From Prochlorococcus sp. AG-402-G06 (GTDB lineage: Bacteria > Cyanobacteriota > Cyanobacteriia > PCC-6307 > Cyanobiaceae), in assembly GCA_003277985.1 (NCBI GenBank), contig QCHR01000002.1, positions 79,636 to 143,635 of the forward strand: DNA of 64,000 bases, in the 5' to 3' direction. Below the pieces are notes generated by a model. The model worked only from the letters and a program-made list of their open reading frames with translations, was not told the origin of the DNA and did no database searches. Every line of letters begins with the position of its first letter. Position 1 is the first letter of the stretch. Shown here one piece after another: positions 43,193-52,428 of the stretch. The position numbers and the translations under genes are program-made.

Positions 43193-44367
43193 TGGAATTA
43201 AATAATTTTTTAAAAAAACGAAAAATACCTCTGGCTTGGCTATTGCTGACAAGACAACCCTTGAGAATATTGGTAGCTATCGCAGGAATAGCATTCGCTG
43301 GGATTTTGATGTTTATGCAATTAGGTTTTAGAGATGGCTTGTTTGACGCAAGTGTTACTGTTCATAAGTTATTTGATGCAGATTTGGTCTTAATTAGTCC
43401 TCGCTCAAAAAGTTCAATAAGTATGAGTGGGTTTCCTCGTAGAAGATTAATTCAAGCAATGGCTCATAGGGATGTTGTGGGTACAACGGCTGTTAATTGG
43501 AATTTTCTGCTTTGGCGAAACCCTGAAAACTTATCAACAAGATCTATTCTTGCTTTAGGCTTTGAGCCAAGTAAGCCCTTGTTGATTGATTCGGATTTTG
43601 AGAGAAAGGCTAAAACCCTAAAAAATAAAGGAAGGGTTTTGTTTGATGATCTTTCTAGAGATGAATTTGGCCCTATATCTTCATGGTTTAAATCAGGTCG
43701 TTTAGTTGAAACTGAAGTCTCTGGTAAAAGAGTAAGAGTCTCAGGAATAGTTAGTTTAGGTCCTTCCTTCGGCGCGGATGGTAATTTAATAACTAGCAGT
43801 GAGACATACTTAGAATTATCTCCTGGTAATCCTAAAGGAAGTATTGAAATTGGTTTGGTAAGGTTGAAGAACGGATCTGATACTGAAAAAGTTGTTCGCT
43901 CTTTGAATTTAAGTTTACCTGGTGACGTTAAGGTTATGTCTTTGAAATCGTTTATAGATTTTGAAAAGAATTATTGGAAAAGTAGCACATCGATTGGATT
44001 TATTTTTACATTGGGAGCTGCAATGGGATTTATTGTTGGTTGTGTAATTGTTTATCAGATTTTATATAGTGATGTTAGTGATCATTTGCCTGAATATGCA
44101 ACCCTAATGGCTATGGGTTATAACTTAAGAAGCCTTTTAGGAGTAGTGGCTAGAGAAGGTTTGATTTTATCAATTATGGGATATATTCCGGCTTATATTT
44201 CTGGACAAGCTTTATATGCTTTGGTTAGATCATCAACTAAATTACCAGTTGAAATGAGTTTTAGTAGAGCTTCTGTCATATTTTTATTGATACTTTTTAT
44301 GTGTATGGGATCAGCATTAGCAGCTATGAAAAAATTGGCAGATGCGGATCCCGCTGAGATATTTTGA
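43192..44367 (+). CDS. devC: DevC-like ABC transporter permease
   Basis: A 391-residue permease of the DevC type (MacB-like). It has an N-terminal helix (LAWLLLTRQPLRILVAIAGI, IAFAGILMFMQLGFRDGLFD), a periplasmic domain of roughly 200 residues and three C-terminal helices (IGFIFTLGAAMGFIVGCVIV; VAREGLILSIMGYIPAYISG; ASVIFLLILFMCMGSALAAM). GTG start. In heterocystous cyanobacteria DevBCA exports glycolipids; the cargo here is unknown. Confidence 0.92.
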   Translation: MELNNFLKKRKIPLAWLLLTRQPLRILVAIAGIAFAGILMFMQLGFRDGLFDASVTVHKLFDADLVLISPRSKSSISMSGFPRRRLIQAMAHRDVVGTTAVNWNFLLWRNPENLSTRSILALGFEPSKPLLIDSDFERKAKTLKNKGRVLFDDLSRDEFGPISSWFKSGRLVETEVSGKRVRVSGIVSLGPSFGADGNLITSSETYLELSPGNPKGSIEIGLVRLKNGSDTEKVVRSLNLSLPGDVKVMSLKSFIDFEKNYWKSSTSIGFIFTLGAAMGFIVGCVIVYQILYSDVSDHLPEYATLMAMGYNLRSLLGVVAREGLILSIMGYIPAYISGQALYALVRSSTKLPVEMSFSRASVIFLLILFMCMGSALAAMKKLADADPAEIF

Positions 44368-44401
44368 TGAATAAATCTAGTTTTTTATTTCTAAATAATT
44401 T

Positions 44402-45094
44402 ATGAAAAATAAGGAAATTAATACTTTAAATATTGTTTCTTTGAATCACTGGTATGGGCAGGGAGAAATGAGAAGGCATGTTCTTCAGTCTATCTCAATG
44501 GAAATTTCTCCTGGCGAGGTTGTTCTCCTGACTGGACCATCGGGATGTGGCAAAACTACTCTTTTAACTTTGATTGGAGCTCTTCGTAAAGTTCAAGATG
44601 GTGACATGAAAGTCTTAGGTAAACAACTTTTTGGAGCGAATAGAAAAACCAGACAGAATCTTAGAAAAAATATTGGAATGATTTTTCAGGGGCATAATCT
44701 TTTGAGATGTCTTACTGCTGAGCAAAATGTCCAAATGGGTGCTGATCTTTTAAATGGATTTTCATACAAGGCTAGAAGGGCTCAGTCTAGAGAATGGCTT
44801 AGAGCTGTTGGCTTGGAAGATCATCTATCAAAGCTTCCGCATGATTTGTCAGGTGGTCAAAAACAGCGAGTTGCCATAGCCAGAGCTCTTGCCGCTAGAC
44901 CAAAATTGCTATTAGCGGATGAACCAACATCTGCATTAGATAGTTCAACTGGTAGAGAAATTGTTGATTTGTTAAAAAAACTAGCTTTAGAACAATCCTG
45001 CTCAGTGTTGATGGTTACTCATGATCCGAGAATATTGGATGTGGCAGATCGTCTCTTGCGAATGGAAGATGGCCAAATATTGCCCTCTGTTTAG
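44402..45094 (+). CDS. devA: DevA-like ABC transporter ATPase
   Basis: A 230-residue ABC ATPase driving the DevBC exporter. Walker A is GPSGCGKTT, the Q-loop MIFQGHNLL, the signature LSGGQKQRVAIARALA, Walker B LLADEPTSALD, and the switch His in MVTHDPR. ATG start, 34 bases after the permease. Exporter type by neighbour context; substrate unknown. Confidence 0.95.
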   Translation: MKNKEINTLNIVSLNHWYGQGEMRRHVLQSISMEISPGEVVLLTGPSGCGKTTLLTLIGALRKVQDGDMKVLGKQLFGANRKTRQNLRKNIGMIFQGHNLLRCLTAEQNVQMGADLLNGFSYKARRAQSREWLRAVGLEDHLSKLPHDLSGGQKQRVAIARALAARPKLLLADEPTSALDSSTGREIVDLLKKLALEQSCSVLMVTHDPRILDVADRLLRMEDGQILPSV

Positions 45095-45130
45095 TAAATT
45101 AGTTAGATATAAAATTTGTAGGAACTTAGT

Positions 45131-45286
45131 ATGTCCAAAAGACGAAATCTTAAGAAAGAGAAGCAAGAGAGAAACAGAGCTTATGCCAGGAAATTTAAGA
45201 AACGTAAGCTTCGCAATGATGGTAGGGGAGAAGGAGCTGGTAACGGTGTTACAGGCACTGCAAATAATGGTGGGGCTGCTGATTAA
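45131..45286 (+). CDS. 51-residue basic conserved small protein
   Basis: ATG 45131 to TAA 45284-45286. A very basic N-terminal half (MSKRRNLKKEKQERNRAYAR; KFKKRKLRNDG) followed by a Gly/Asn/Ala tail (EGAGNGVTGTANNGGAAD). The KKEK-QERN-RAYARKF pattern is one I recall from marine cyanobacteria as a small uncharacterised protein, possibly ribosome- or RNA-associated given its charge. It is missed by length-based callers because larger shadow frames overlap it. Confidence 0.7.
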   Translation: MSKRRNLKKEKQERNRAYARKFKKRKLRNDGRGEGAGNGVTGTANNGGAAD

Positions 45287-45379
45287 TAAATCGATATTCA
45301 AATCAAAAAATATTCTTTTTAAATCTTTTAATTTAAAGTGTTTGAACAAAAAAACTTTGATTTTATTTTTTAATTAAGG

Positions 45380-46312
45380 ATGTTAATTAGCGTTGTCATA
45401 CCAACTTACAACAGACTTCCCATACTAAGAAAGTGTCTTGATGCTTTAGAAAATCAAATTTTGAATGATGGAATTCAAGATTTTGAAATTGTATTAGTCG
45501 ATGACGGATCAACAGATGGGACAGTTGATTGGCTAAGAAATAATCTTGAGAATTATCCTCATTTAAAACTTTTTGAACAATCCCATGGAGGTCCTGCTCT
45601 TGGAAGGAATCTAGGAGTAGAAAAGTCAAATGGTGACTTAATTGTTTTTATAGATAGTGATTTAGTTGTTGATAGATATTTTCTTAGGAACCATCTTGAT
45701 TCCTTGTTAAAAGCTTGGAAAAAACTTGGGAATAGAAAATGTTTTACCTATGGATCTGTTATCAATACTTCTAATTTTAATAATCCAAATTCTGAACCTT
45801 TTAAACTTCAGGACTTGTCTTGGGCATACTTCGCTACCGGAAATGTTGCTATTGATAAAAATGTTCTAGAAAGATCAGGCCTTTTTGATACATCTTTCCG
45901 GCTATATGGATGGGAAGATTTGGAATTAGGAGAAAGACTAAGAAATATGGGAGTTAGACTTATAAAATGTCCAAGAGCTATTGGATATCATTGGCATCCA
46001 GCATTATCGCTTGATCAAATTCCTCAGTTGATTCGGATTGAAAAAGAGAGAGCAAAGATGGGATTAGTCTTCTATCGTAAACACCCGTCTTCCAGAGTAA
46101 AATTTATAATTCAATACACTTTTTTTCATCGTTGTCTTTGGGAATTTTTAACTATAGGTGGACTAATCAATACAAAGACACTTAGACCTATATTAGGTTT
46201 TCTAATCAAGAAAGGTAAATCTGGCCTGGCTATGGAATTATTAAGACTTCCTCTTAATTTGATTGGAGTGAGACAAATTTTTAGAGAAGCATCATCAATT
46301 GGACTTCGGTGA
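45380..46312 (+). CDS. Glycosyltransferase family 2
   Basis: A 310-residue GT-A fold glycosyltransferase using a nucleotide sugar. Marks: VVIPTYNRLPILRKCLDALE, LVDDGSTDGTVDWL, VFIDSDLVVD (DxD-type metal site), and GWEDLELGERLRNMGVRLIK with the ED acceptor motif. No transmembrane helix is apparent. Acceptor and donor unknown; likely cell-envelope or lipopolysaccharide synthesis. ATG start, 94 bases after the basic microgene. Confidence 0.9.
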   Translation: MLISVVIPTYNRLPILRKCLDALENQILNDGIQDFEIVLVDDGSTDGTVDWLRNNLENYPHLKLFEQSHGGPALGRNLGVEKSNGDLIVFIDSDLVVDRYFLRNHLDSLLKAWKKLGNRKCFTYGSVINTSNFNNPNSEPFKLQDLSWAYFATGNVAIDKNVLERSGLFDTSFRLYGWEDLELGERLRNMGVRLIKCPRAIGYHWHPALSLDQIPQLIRIEKERAKMGLVFYRKHPSSRVKFIIQYTFFHRCLWEFLTIGGLINTKTLRPILGFLIKKGKSGLAMELLRLPLNLIGVRQIFREASSIGLR

Positions 46313-46377
46313 GCCACAGTTTGTTAGATTAGGAAGGTAATTTAAAATCCGCACACCTGACTGTTTCGGGTGATAAG

Positions 46378-46404
46378 TAAATAATGATTTTTAATCATTA
46401 TTTA
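46378..46404 (+). promoter_or_regulatory. rpsB leader hairpin
   Basis: TAAATAATGATT-TTT-AATCATTATTTA is a perfect 12-pair stem with a three-base loop in the 138-base leader of rpsB. Two further inverted repeats flank it: CACC/GGGTG near 46355-46371, and TGTTGGGT/ACCCACA near 46414-46443, which encloses GGAGG. Ribosomal-protein leaders are often autoregulatory; here that is an inference. Confidence 0.45.
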
Positions 46405-46450
46405 GTTTATCCCTGTTGGGTGGAGGCGAACCCGGAACCCACAAAAAAAC

Positions 46451-47143
46451 ATGGCTGTAGTTTCTCTCTCAGAGATGATGGAAGCTGGTGCTCACTTTGG
46501 GCATCAGACAAGAAGATGGAATCCCAAGATGTCCCGTTACATCTATTCGGCTCGTAATGGGGTTCACATTATTGATCTGGTTAAAACGGCTGTTTGTATG
46601 AATAGCGCCTATAAATGGACAAGAGGCGCTGCAAGAAGCGGTAAAAGATTCCTGTTCGTAGGGACTAAAAAACAAGCTTCTGAGGTGGTTGCTCAAGAAG
46701 CTACTCGTTGTGGAGCTTCCTACGTCAACCAAAGATGGTTAGGAGGAATGCTTACAAATTGGACAACAATGAAAGCTAGAATTGACCGCTTAAAAGATCT
46801 TGAAAGAATGGAATCGAGTGGTGCTATTGCAATGCGCCCTAAAAAGGAAGGTGCCGTATTACGTAGAGAATTAGAACGATTGCAAAAATATCTAGGTGGA
46901 CTTAAAGGGATGAGACGTCTTCCAGATGTTGTCGTTTTAGTTGATCAAAGGCGAGAAACAAACGCTGTACTAGAGGCCAGAAAGCTTGATATACCATTGG
47001 TGTCAATGCTTGATACTAATTGCGATCCAGATCTTTGTGAAATCCCAATACCATGCAATGATGATGCCGTCCGTTCTGTTCAACTTGTTTTGGGTAGATT
47101 GGCTGATGCTATCAATGAGGGGAGACATGGTCCCAATGAGTAG
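46451..47143 (+). CDS. rpsB: 30S ribosomal protein S2
   Basis: Essential small-subunit protein of 230 residues. Family motifs: [85 protein letters not shown] and the end region [17 protein letters not shown] start after a structured leader. Followed by tsf in the standard bacterial order. Confidence 0.98.
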   Translation: MAVVSLSEMMEAGAHFGHQTRRWNPKMSRYIYSARNGVHIIDLVKTAVCMNSAYKWTRGAARSGKRFLFVGTKKQASEVVAQEATRCGASYVNQRWLGGMLTNWTTMKARIDRLKDLERMESSGAIAMRPKKEGAVLRRELERLQKYLGGLKGMRRLPDVVVLVDQRRETNAVLEARKLDIPLVSMLDTNCDPDLCEIPIPCNDDAVRSVQLVLGRLADAINEGRHGPNE

Positions 47144-47201
47144 TTAGTATATTTAATTAATAAATTCTTATTTACCTTTTTTCTCATTACCCCAAAATAA
47201 A

Positions 47202-47858
47202 ATGGTGGAAATAACAGCTAAACTCGTTAAAGAACTGCGAGATAAGACATCCGCAGGAATGATGGATTGCAAAAAAGCCCTAGTCGAAAACAAGGGTGAT
47301 ATGGATAAGTCTATTGAATGGTTAAGACAAAAAGGCATTGCAAGCGCAGAAAAGAAATCAAGTAGAGTTGCTGCTGAGGGTGCTGTAGGTAGTTACATTC
47401 ACACAGGTTCTCGTGTAGGTGTCCTTCTAGAATTAAACTGCGAGACCGATTTTGTTGCGAGAGGAGATTTATTCCAAGGCCTTTTGAGAGATCTATCTAT
47501 GCAAGTAGCTGCTTGCCAAAGTGTTGAATATGTGAGCGTTGATCAAATTCCAGAATCAATTGCGAATAAGGAGAAAGAAATAGAGATGGGAAGAGATGAC
47601 CTTTCAGGCAAACCTGATCAAATAAAAGCTAAAATTGTAGAAGGAAGAATAGGCAAGAGATTAAAAGAGATGGCTCTCCTAGAACAGCCATTTATAAAAG
47701 ATAGTTCAATAAATGTTGAAGAGTTGGTAAAACAAGTTGCTGGTAAAATAGGGGAAAATATAAGAGTTCGTAGATTTACTAGATATACTCTTGGAGAAGG
47801 AATTGAGGTTCAAGGACCTGACTTTGCTGAAGAGGTCGCATCTATGACATCAGGTTGA
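47202..47858 (+). CDS. tsf: Translation elongation factor Ts
   Basis: Nucleotide-exchange factor for EF-Tu. 218 residues, with [20 protein letters not shown] (EF-Tu contact), [18 protein letters not shown], a two-domain core with [15 protein letters not shown] and the C-terminal [18 protein letters not shown] start. The stop overlaps the TTG start of the following hypothetical gene. Confidence 0.98.
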   Translation: MVEITAKLVKELRDKTSAGMMDCKKALVENKGDMDKSIEWLRQKGIASAEKKSSRVAAEGAVGSYIHTGSRVGVLLELNCETDFVARGDLFQGLLRDLSMQVAACQSVEYVSVDQIPESIANKEKEIEMGRDDLSGKPDQIKAKIVEGRIGKRLKEMALLEQPFIKDSSINVEELVKQVAGKIGENIRVRRFTRYTLGEGIEVQGPDFAEEVASMTSG

Positions 47859-49060
47859 TCTTGTCTGAAAAAAAACATTTATTTGATTCTGAGTTTGATC
47901 CTTTAGATCAAATAAGTTTACTTAAAGAAAAGTGTAATAATATATCACCTAATTTATATAGGGTAAGTTCTTCTTATCTAGAAGAACTAAGAAATTTCTT
48001 ACCTCAAACTATAAAAACCTCATTGTTCTCTCTAATAACTGACAGGCTTGGAGAAAATTTTGGCTTCTCAACAGTGAGCTCAAGAAAAAAATTTCAGTTC
48101 AAAATTGATAAATTAGTTTCAAATAGTATTTCATTAATAACAATTGAACATCTAAATCAACTGGCTCAGAAGATTGATGAAGAAAATATTCGTCGTTTAA
48201 ATAACGCCAGAGATGAAATTTCAAATGCAATTAATTTGAAAAATGATTCTGAAGAAATAGAATCATTTAGTAGTGCTAATTCAATTAATATAAGTTTCAT
48301 TCCGCCATTGGATAACTTATCAATTACTGAAGGATGGAATGGAGAAATAAAAGCCCCATATTCAATAGATAGTAAAGAACCTTATCTGAAAAGTAAAATA
48401 TCAGGAAGTGAGGATCAGATTAAAAATACAAATAATGAAAATAATTCATTAAAAGATGATAATAAGAATTTAGATGCCTTTGATTTGAGAAGTAAAGATA
48501 TTGATGCTTTACAGTCAATATTTGCATTGAATGATGAGTCTAACTTAAGTCATATAGAATTGAAAACAGAAGATTCATTCCATGAGACTAACCCATATGA
48601 AGATGTAAAAACTAATCGATTTTTACCACAATCACCAATGGGATTATATGAGTGGATGATTTCTATAGATACAGCTTTAGTTCGAAGATTGCGCGACCTT
48701 TCACATTCAATTAATACAGAACTTTTAAAATCTGGATTGGTAAATACACTGGTTCCAATTAATATTTTAGATGCTGCTTTATCAGGACAATTAATTTCTT
48801 CTAAATCCATATCCAATATTCTTACTTTTAAATTACCAATGAATAATCCATTAGCTTCTGGAGGATTAGATATTGATTGCTTGTTGATTACCCCTTCGGA
48901 TATGGAATTTGATAATCCCAGGTTAAGAAAAAATAGAACCAATATTAAATATTATCAAAATGTACTTTTGGGTATGATTAAACAACAACGTTATTGGCAA
49001 GGTCGTTCCATAGCTGAAGAGGTTAATAAAGAATGGTGGAAGGATACAACAAAAATATAA
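47855..49060 (+). CDS. Hypothetical protein between tsf and recG
   Basis: A 401-residue protein in an operon-like position (four-base overlap with tsf, 28-base overlap with recG). The N-terminal part is soluble ([14 protein letters not shown]), then a long Asn/Ser/Asp-rich low-complexity middle (about residues 130-230). The C-terminal part ([40 protein letters not shown]) looks like a conserved globular domain. A cyanobacterial protein of unknown function, TTG start. Confidence 0.75.
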   Translation: MILSEKKHLFDSEFDPLDQISLLKEKCNNISPNLYRVSSSYLEELRNFLPQTIKTSLFSLITDRLGENFGFSTVSSRKKFQFKIDKLVSNSISLITIEHLNQLAQKIDEENIRRLNNARDEISNAINLKNDSEEIESFSSANSINISFIPPLDNLSITEGWNGEIKAPYSIDSKEPYLKSKISGSEDQIKNTNNENNSLKDDNKNLDAFDLRSKDIDALQSIFALNDESNLSHIELKTEDSFHETNPYEDVKTNRFLPQSPMGLYEWMISIDTALVRRLRDLSHSINTELLKSGLVNTLVPINILDAALSGQLISSKSISNILTFKLPMNNPLASGGLDIDCLLITPSDMEFDNPRLRKNRTNIKYYQNVLLGMIKQQRYWQGRSIAEEVNKEWWKDTTKI

Positions 49061-51570
49061 GCAATGATTCAATAGCAACTCCTGATTGCAAATCAGGTGA
49101 ACTTATAAATTGGATTCGATCTTTACAACAAGCTTTAACAGTTGAAGTTGATCACGGGTTTACTAATATTCAAGGGAGAACCAATAAATTTTCCTATTTT
49201 GTAAGTGGGTTTTTGTTAAATGTCCCTTCTAGAGTTCTTTCTGAGTGTGATCTTTCTAAACTAAAAAAATTAGCTTTGGATTATGAAAAATATCCAACTA
49301 TGTCTACAGATAATAGACGTAGGTTAATAGTTCAGACGAGACAGGACCTTCATTCTTTATATAAATATCAACAAGGGGATGAGATAACAAGTTCAAAAGA
49401 ATTAAAAATAAGAAGATCAAGTGACTCTAAAGCCCATAAGAAAAGCTCCTCATCAGATTTATTGAGTTTAGGAAGCCCGATTTCAGATGTTAAAGGTGTT
49501 GGATCAAAACAAGCTGAGAGATTATCTGTTTTGGGACTTATTTTAATTCGTGATCTTATAAATTATTTCCCTCGTGATTATGTTGATTACACTTCATTGA
49601 AAACAATAGATAAAACTCAAGCAGGTCAGAATGTAACGATTGTCGCAAAAGTTAGACGATGCAGTTCATTTAAAAGTCCTAAAAATCCAAATCTTTCAAT
49701 TTTAGAGTTGTTTATAAAAGATAAGACAGGAGGAATGAAAGTTACTAGATTTTTTGCAGGTCGTCGTAGTAGCAGTATTGCGTATGTGAAATCTCAACAA
49801 AGTTTATACCCGGTTGGTGCAACTATTGCGGTAAGCGGATTGGTTAAGGAAAGTAAATACGGTAAATCATTAAATGATCCTTTAATAGAAATTATTGATA
49901 GTCCCAACAGTTATTTGAAATCTAGAACTATTGGTCAGATACTTCCTGTATATTCTTTAACTGAAGGTATTACTGCTGATAAATTTAGAGATCTAATACA
50001 ATCAATTCTTTATTTGACATCTAATATTAAGGATCCCCTTCCTAAAGACATATTAAATAGACTTGATTTACCAAGTAAAAAACAAGCTTTTTTTTATATT
50101 CATAATCCGGATGATTCAAAAACTTTAGCTAAATCAAAAAGAAGAATTGTATTCGAAGAATTTTTAATTTTGCAGCTTAGTCTTCTTTTAAGACGTGATT
50201 TACATAAGAAATCTAATTCTCCTCAATTAAGTATTGAGCCAAGTATTAATAGTCTAGTTCGGAAATTCTTGAGTATTCTTCCTTTCTCTCTCACAGATGC
50301 TCAAAGAAGAGTTTTAAAGGAAATTGAATCAGACATAGTCAAAGCGGAACCGATGTCTAGGCTATTACAAGGCGATGTTGGTAGTGGAAAAACTGTTATC
50401 GCTATTTCAGCACTCCTCACTGCAGTTCAGTCAGGATGGCAGGGTGCTTTTATGGCACCAACTGAGGTACTCGCTACACAACACTTTCAAACGCTAAGCA
50501 AATGGATTCCTCAGCTTGAGTTGAACGTTGATCTGTTAACTGGTTCTACGCCAAAGTCTCGTCGTAAACAAATTCTTACTGACTTAGTAAATGGTTCTAC
50601 AAAAATTCTTGTGGGAACTCATGCCATCTTTGAAGACCCAGTTGTCTTTGAACGACTTGGTCTTGTCGTTGTAGATGAGCAACACCGTTTTGGTGTTAAG
50701 CAGAGGAACAAATTATTGAACAAAGGGTTACAACCTCACTTGCTAACGATGACTGCTACTCCCATTCCTAGGACTTTGGCACTTACTTTGCATGGCGATC
50801 TCGATGTTAGTCAATTAGATGAGCTTCCTCCTGGTCGAACCCCTATCAATACTCAATTGATATCACCAAAAGATAAAAACTATGCATACGATCTAATTAG
50901 GAGTGAAATTAATAAAGGACATCAAATCTATGTTGTTCTACCTTTGATTGAAGAATCTGACAAATTAGAGCTTAGTGCTGCGATTGACGTACATCATCAT
51001 TTGTCTACTGAAATTTTTTCAGATTTTAATGTTGAATTACTTCATGGCAAAATGAAGAGTGTTGAAAAGCAGCAGGTCATTCAGAATTTTATTAATAAAA
51101 GAAGCGACATACTGGTTTCTACTACGGTGGTGGAAGTTGGTGTTGATGTTCCAAATGCCAGTGTGATGTTGATAGAGGATTCTGATCGTTTTGGTCTAGC
51201 TCAATTGCATCAATTAAGGGGCCGAGTTGGAAGGGGAGCATCTAAGTCATACTGTCTTCTGAGTCATCAAAATAAAAATAAATTATCTCGTCAACGATTG
51301 GAAGTTCTTGTGAACTCAAATGACGGATTTGAAATTTCCGAAATTGATTTGCGTTTTCGTGGCCCTGGACAAGTCTTAGGTACAAAACAATCAGGGTTGC
51401 CTGATTTCGCTTTGGCATCATTAGCCGATGATGCAGATGTACTCGAACTTGCGCGGAATGAGGCTCGAAATATATTAGATTCCGATCCTCTGCTAAAAAA
51501 CAACTCAAGGCTTCGTTTGTTAATCAAAGAACAGTGGGAGAGACTAAAAATTTCTAATAAACTGAACTAA
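49033..51570 (+). CDS. recG: ATP-dependent DNA helicase RecG
   Basis: 845 residues. It reverses and rescues stalled replication forks and branched DNA. An N-terminal wedge domain (about 170-330, DYVDYTSLKTIDKTQAGQN) binds branched DNA. Helicase motifs: LQGDVGSGKTVIA (Walker A), APTEVLATQHF, VVVDEQHRFGVKQR (DEQH), TATPIPRTLALTLHGDL, and the C-terminal VGVDVPNASVMLIEDSDR, QLRGRVGRG. It starts at ATG 49033 within the end of the upstream gene. About 150 N-terminal residues precede the wedge. Confidence 0.96.
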   Translation: MVEGYNKNISNDSIATPDCKSGELINWIRSLQQALTVEVDHGFTNIQGRTNKFSYFVSGFLLNVPSRVLSECDLSKLKKLALDYEKYPTMSTDNRRRLIVQTRQDLHSLYKYQQGDEITSSKELKIRRSSDSKAHKKSSSSDLLSLGSPISDVKGVGSKQAERLSVLGLILIRDLINYFPRDYVDYTSLKTIDKTQAGQNVTIVAKVRRCSSFKSPKNPNLSILELFIKDKTGGMKVTRFFAGRRSSSIAYVKSQQSLYPVGATIAVSGLVKESKYGKSLNDPLIEIIDSPNSYLKSRTIGQILPVYSLTEGITADKFRDLIQSILYLTSNIKDPLPKDILNRLDLPSKKQAFFYIHNPDDSKTLAKSKRRIVFEEFLILQLSLLLRRDLHKKSNSPQLSIEPSINSLVRKFLSILPFSLTDAQRRVLKEIESDIVKAEPMSRLLQGDVGSGKTVIAISALLTAVQSGWQGAFMAPTEVLATQHFQTLSKWIPQLELNVDLLTGSTPKSRRKQILTDLVNGSTKILVGTHAIFEDPVVFERLGLVVVDEQHRFGVKQRNKLLNKGLQPHLLTMTATPIPRTLALTLHGDLDVSQLDELPPGRTPINTQLISPKDKNYAYDLIRSEINKGHQIYVVLPLIEESDKLELSAAIDVHHHLSTEIFSDFNVELLHGKMKSVEKQQVIQNFINKRSDILVSTTVVEVGVDVPNASVMLIEDSDRFGLAQLHQLRGRVGRGASKSYCLLSHQNKNKLSRQRLEVLVNSNDGFEISEIDLRFRGPGQVLGTKQSGLPDFALASLADDADVLELARNEARNILDSDPLLKNNSRLRLLIKEQWERLKISNKLN

Positions 51571-51591
51571 CCTTTTGAGGAGTAATCACTA

Positions 51592-52428
51592 TTGAACTCA
51601 TTTATTTTAAAGGTAGACTTAAAAAATAAGTTTAGTTTCGAACCGAAATTTCACCAATACTCTCTGCAAATGATGAAGTTGAGACCTTGGAATAATATAA
51701 AAATTAATGAATGTAATGAGCCTTTAATTCCTATTACAAAATCTATATTTCGATTAACGCCTCATCCTTATATGTCGCTAGGTGCTCCATATTTAACCGG
51801 TGCAGATCCGTGGGTTTTACGTAGAAGTGTTTTGAAAAGATTGATAAGTGCACAACAACATCTTTCCGAGATTGATCCTCAATTAAAGTTGGCTTTGTTT
51901 GATGCTTGGAGACCTATCTCAGTTCAGAAATTCATGTTCAATTACACTATTCAAGAAACATGTAAGTTGAAGGGGATTGATACTAATGATCTTTCCATAA
52001 GTGAAGGCCTTAATGATGTAATTGAGGAGGTTGGCCGTTTCTGGGCAATACCATCTTCTGATCCTCTTACTCCTCCTCCGCATAGTACAGGTGCTGCTAT
52101 TGATTTAACACTTGCTGATATGACTGGTAAACCATTAGATCTAGGTGGAGATATAGATTTTATTGGACCTGAATCTAGTCCTGACTTTTACAAGAAAGAC
52201 TCTTTTAAGAAGCCTTATTCAAAACATCAAGTTTTTCACCATAGAAGATCTATTTTGTTTTCAGTTATGGAACAGGCTGGTTTTGCTCAACACCCAAACG
52301 AATGGTGGCATTTTAGCTATGGAGATCAGTTATGGTCTTGGTTAACTAAGAAAGGTAATGCTATTTATGGAGCTTCACTTGAAGTAAGTAAAGACAATAC
52401 ACTTTTAGACCCAAGTCTAGTTACATGA
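51592..52428 (+). CDS. D-Ala-D-Ala dipeptidase, VanX type (M15D)
   Basis: A zinc dipeptidase (VanX/DdpX family) recycling or trimming peptidoglycan peptides. Motifs: MSLGAPYLTGADPWVLRRSV near the start, LALFDAWRP, PPPHSTGAAIDLTLAD (first zinc His and Asp) and HPNEWWHFSYGDQLWSW (catalytic Glu, zinc His). TTG start gives 278 residues; ATG 51670 (MMKLRPWN) is a possible shorter start closer to the family norm. Its last 64 bases overlap the convergent sulfite reductase gene. Confidence 0.88.
   Translation: MNSFILKVDLKNKFSFEPKFHQYSLQMMKLRPWNNIKINECNEPLIPITKSIFRLTPHPYMSLGAPYLTGADPWVLRRSVLKRLISAQQHLSEIDPQLKLALFDAWRPISVQKFMFNYTIQETCKLKGIDTNDLSISEGLNDVIEEVGRFWAIPSSDPLTPPPHSTGAAIDLTLADMTGKPLDLGGDIDFIGPESSPDFYKKDSFKKPYSKHQVFHHRRSILFSVMEQAGFAQHPNEWWHFSYGDQLWSWLTKKGNAIYGASLEVSKDNTLLDPSLVT

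Noticed and set aside
45021..45377. Long plus-strand open frame across the end of devA and beyond
   Set aside because: It overlaps the DevA C-terminus and the better-supported 51-residue microgene in another frame. Its composition (Cys and Trp scattered, no motif) is shadow-like.
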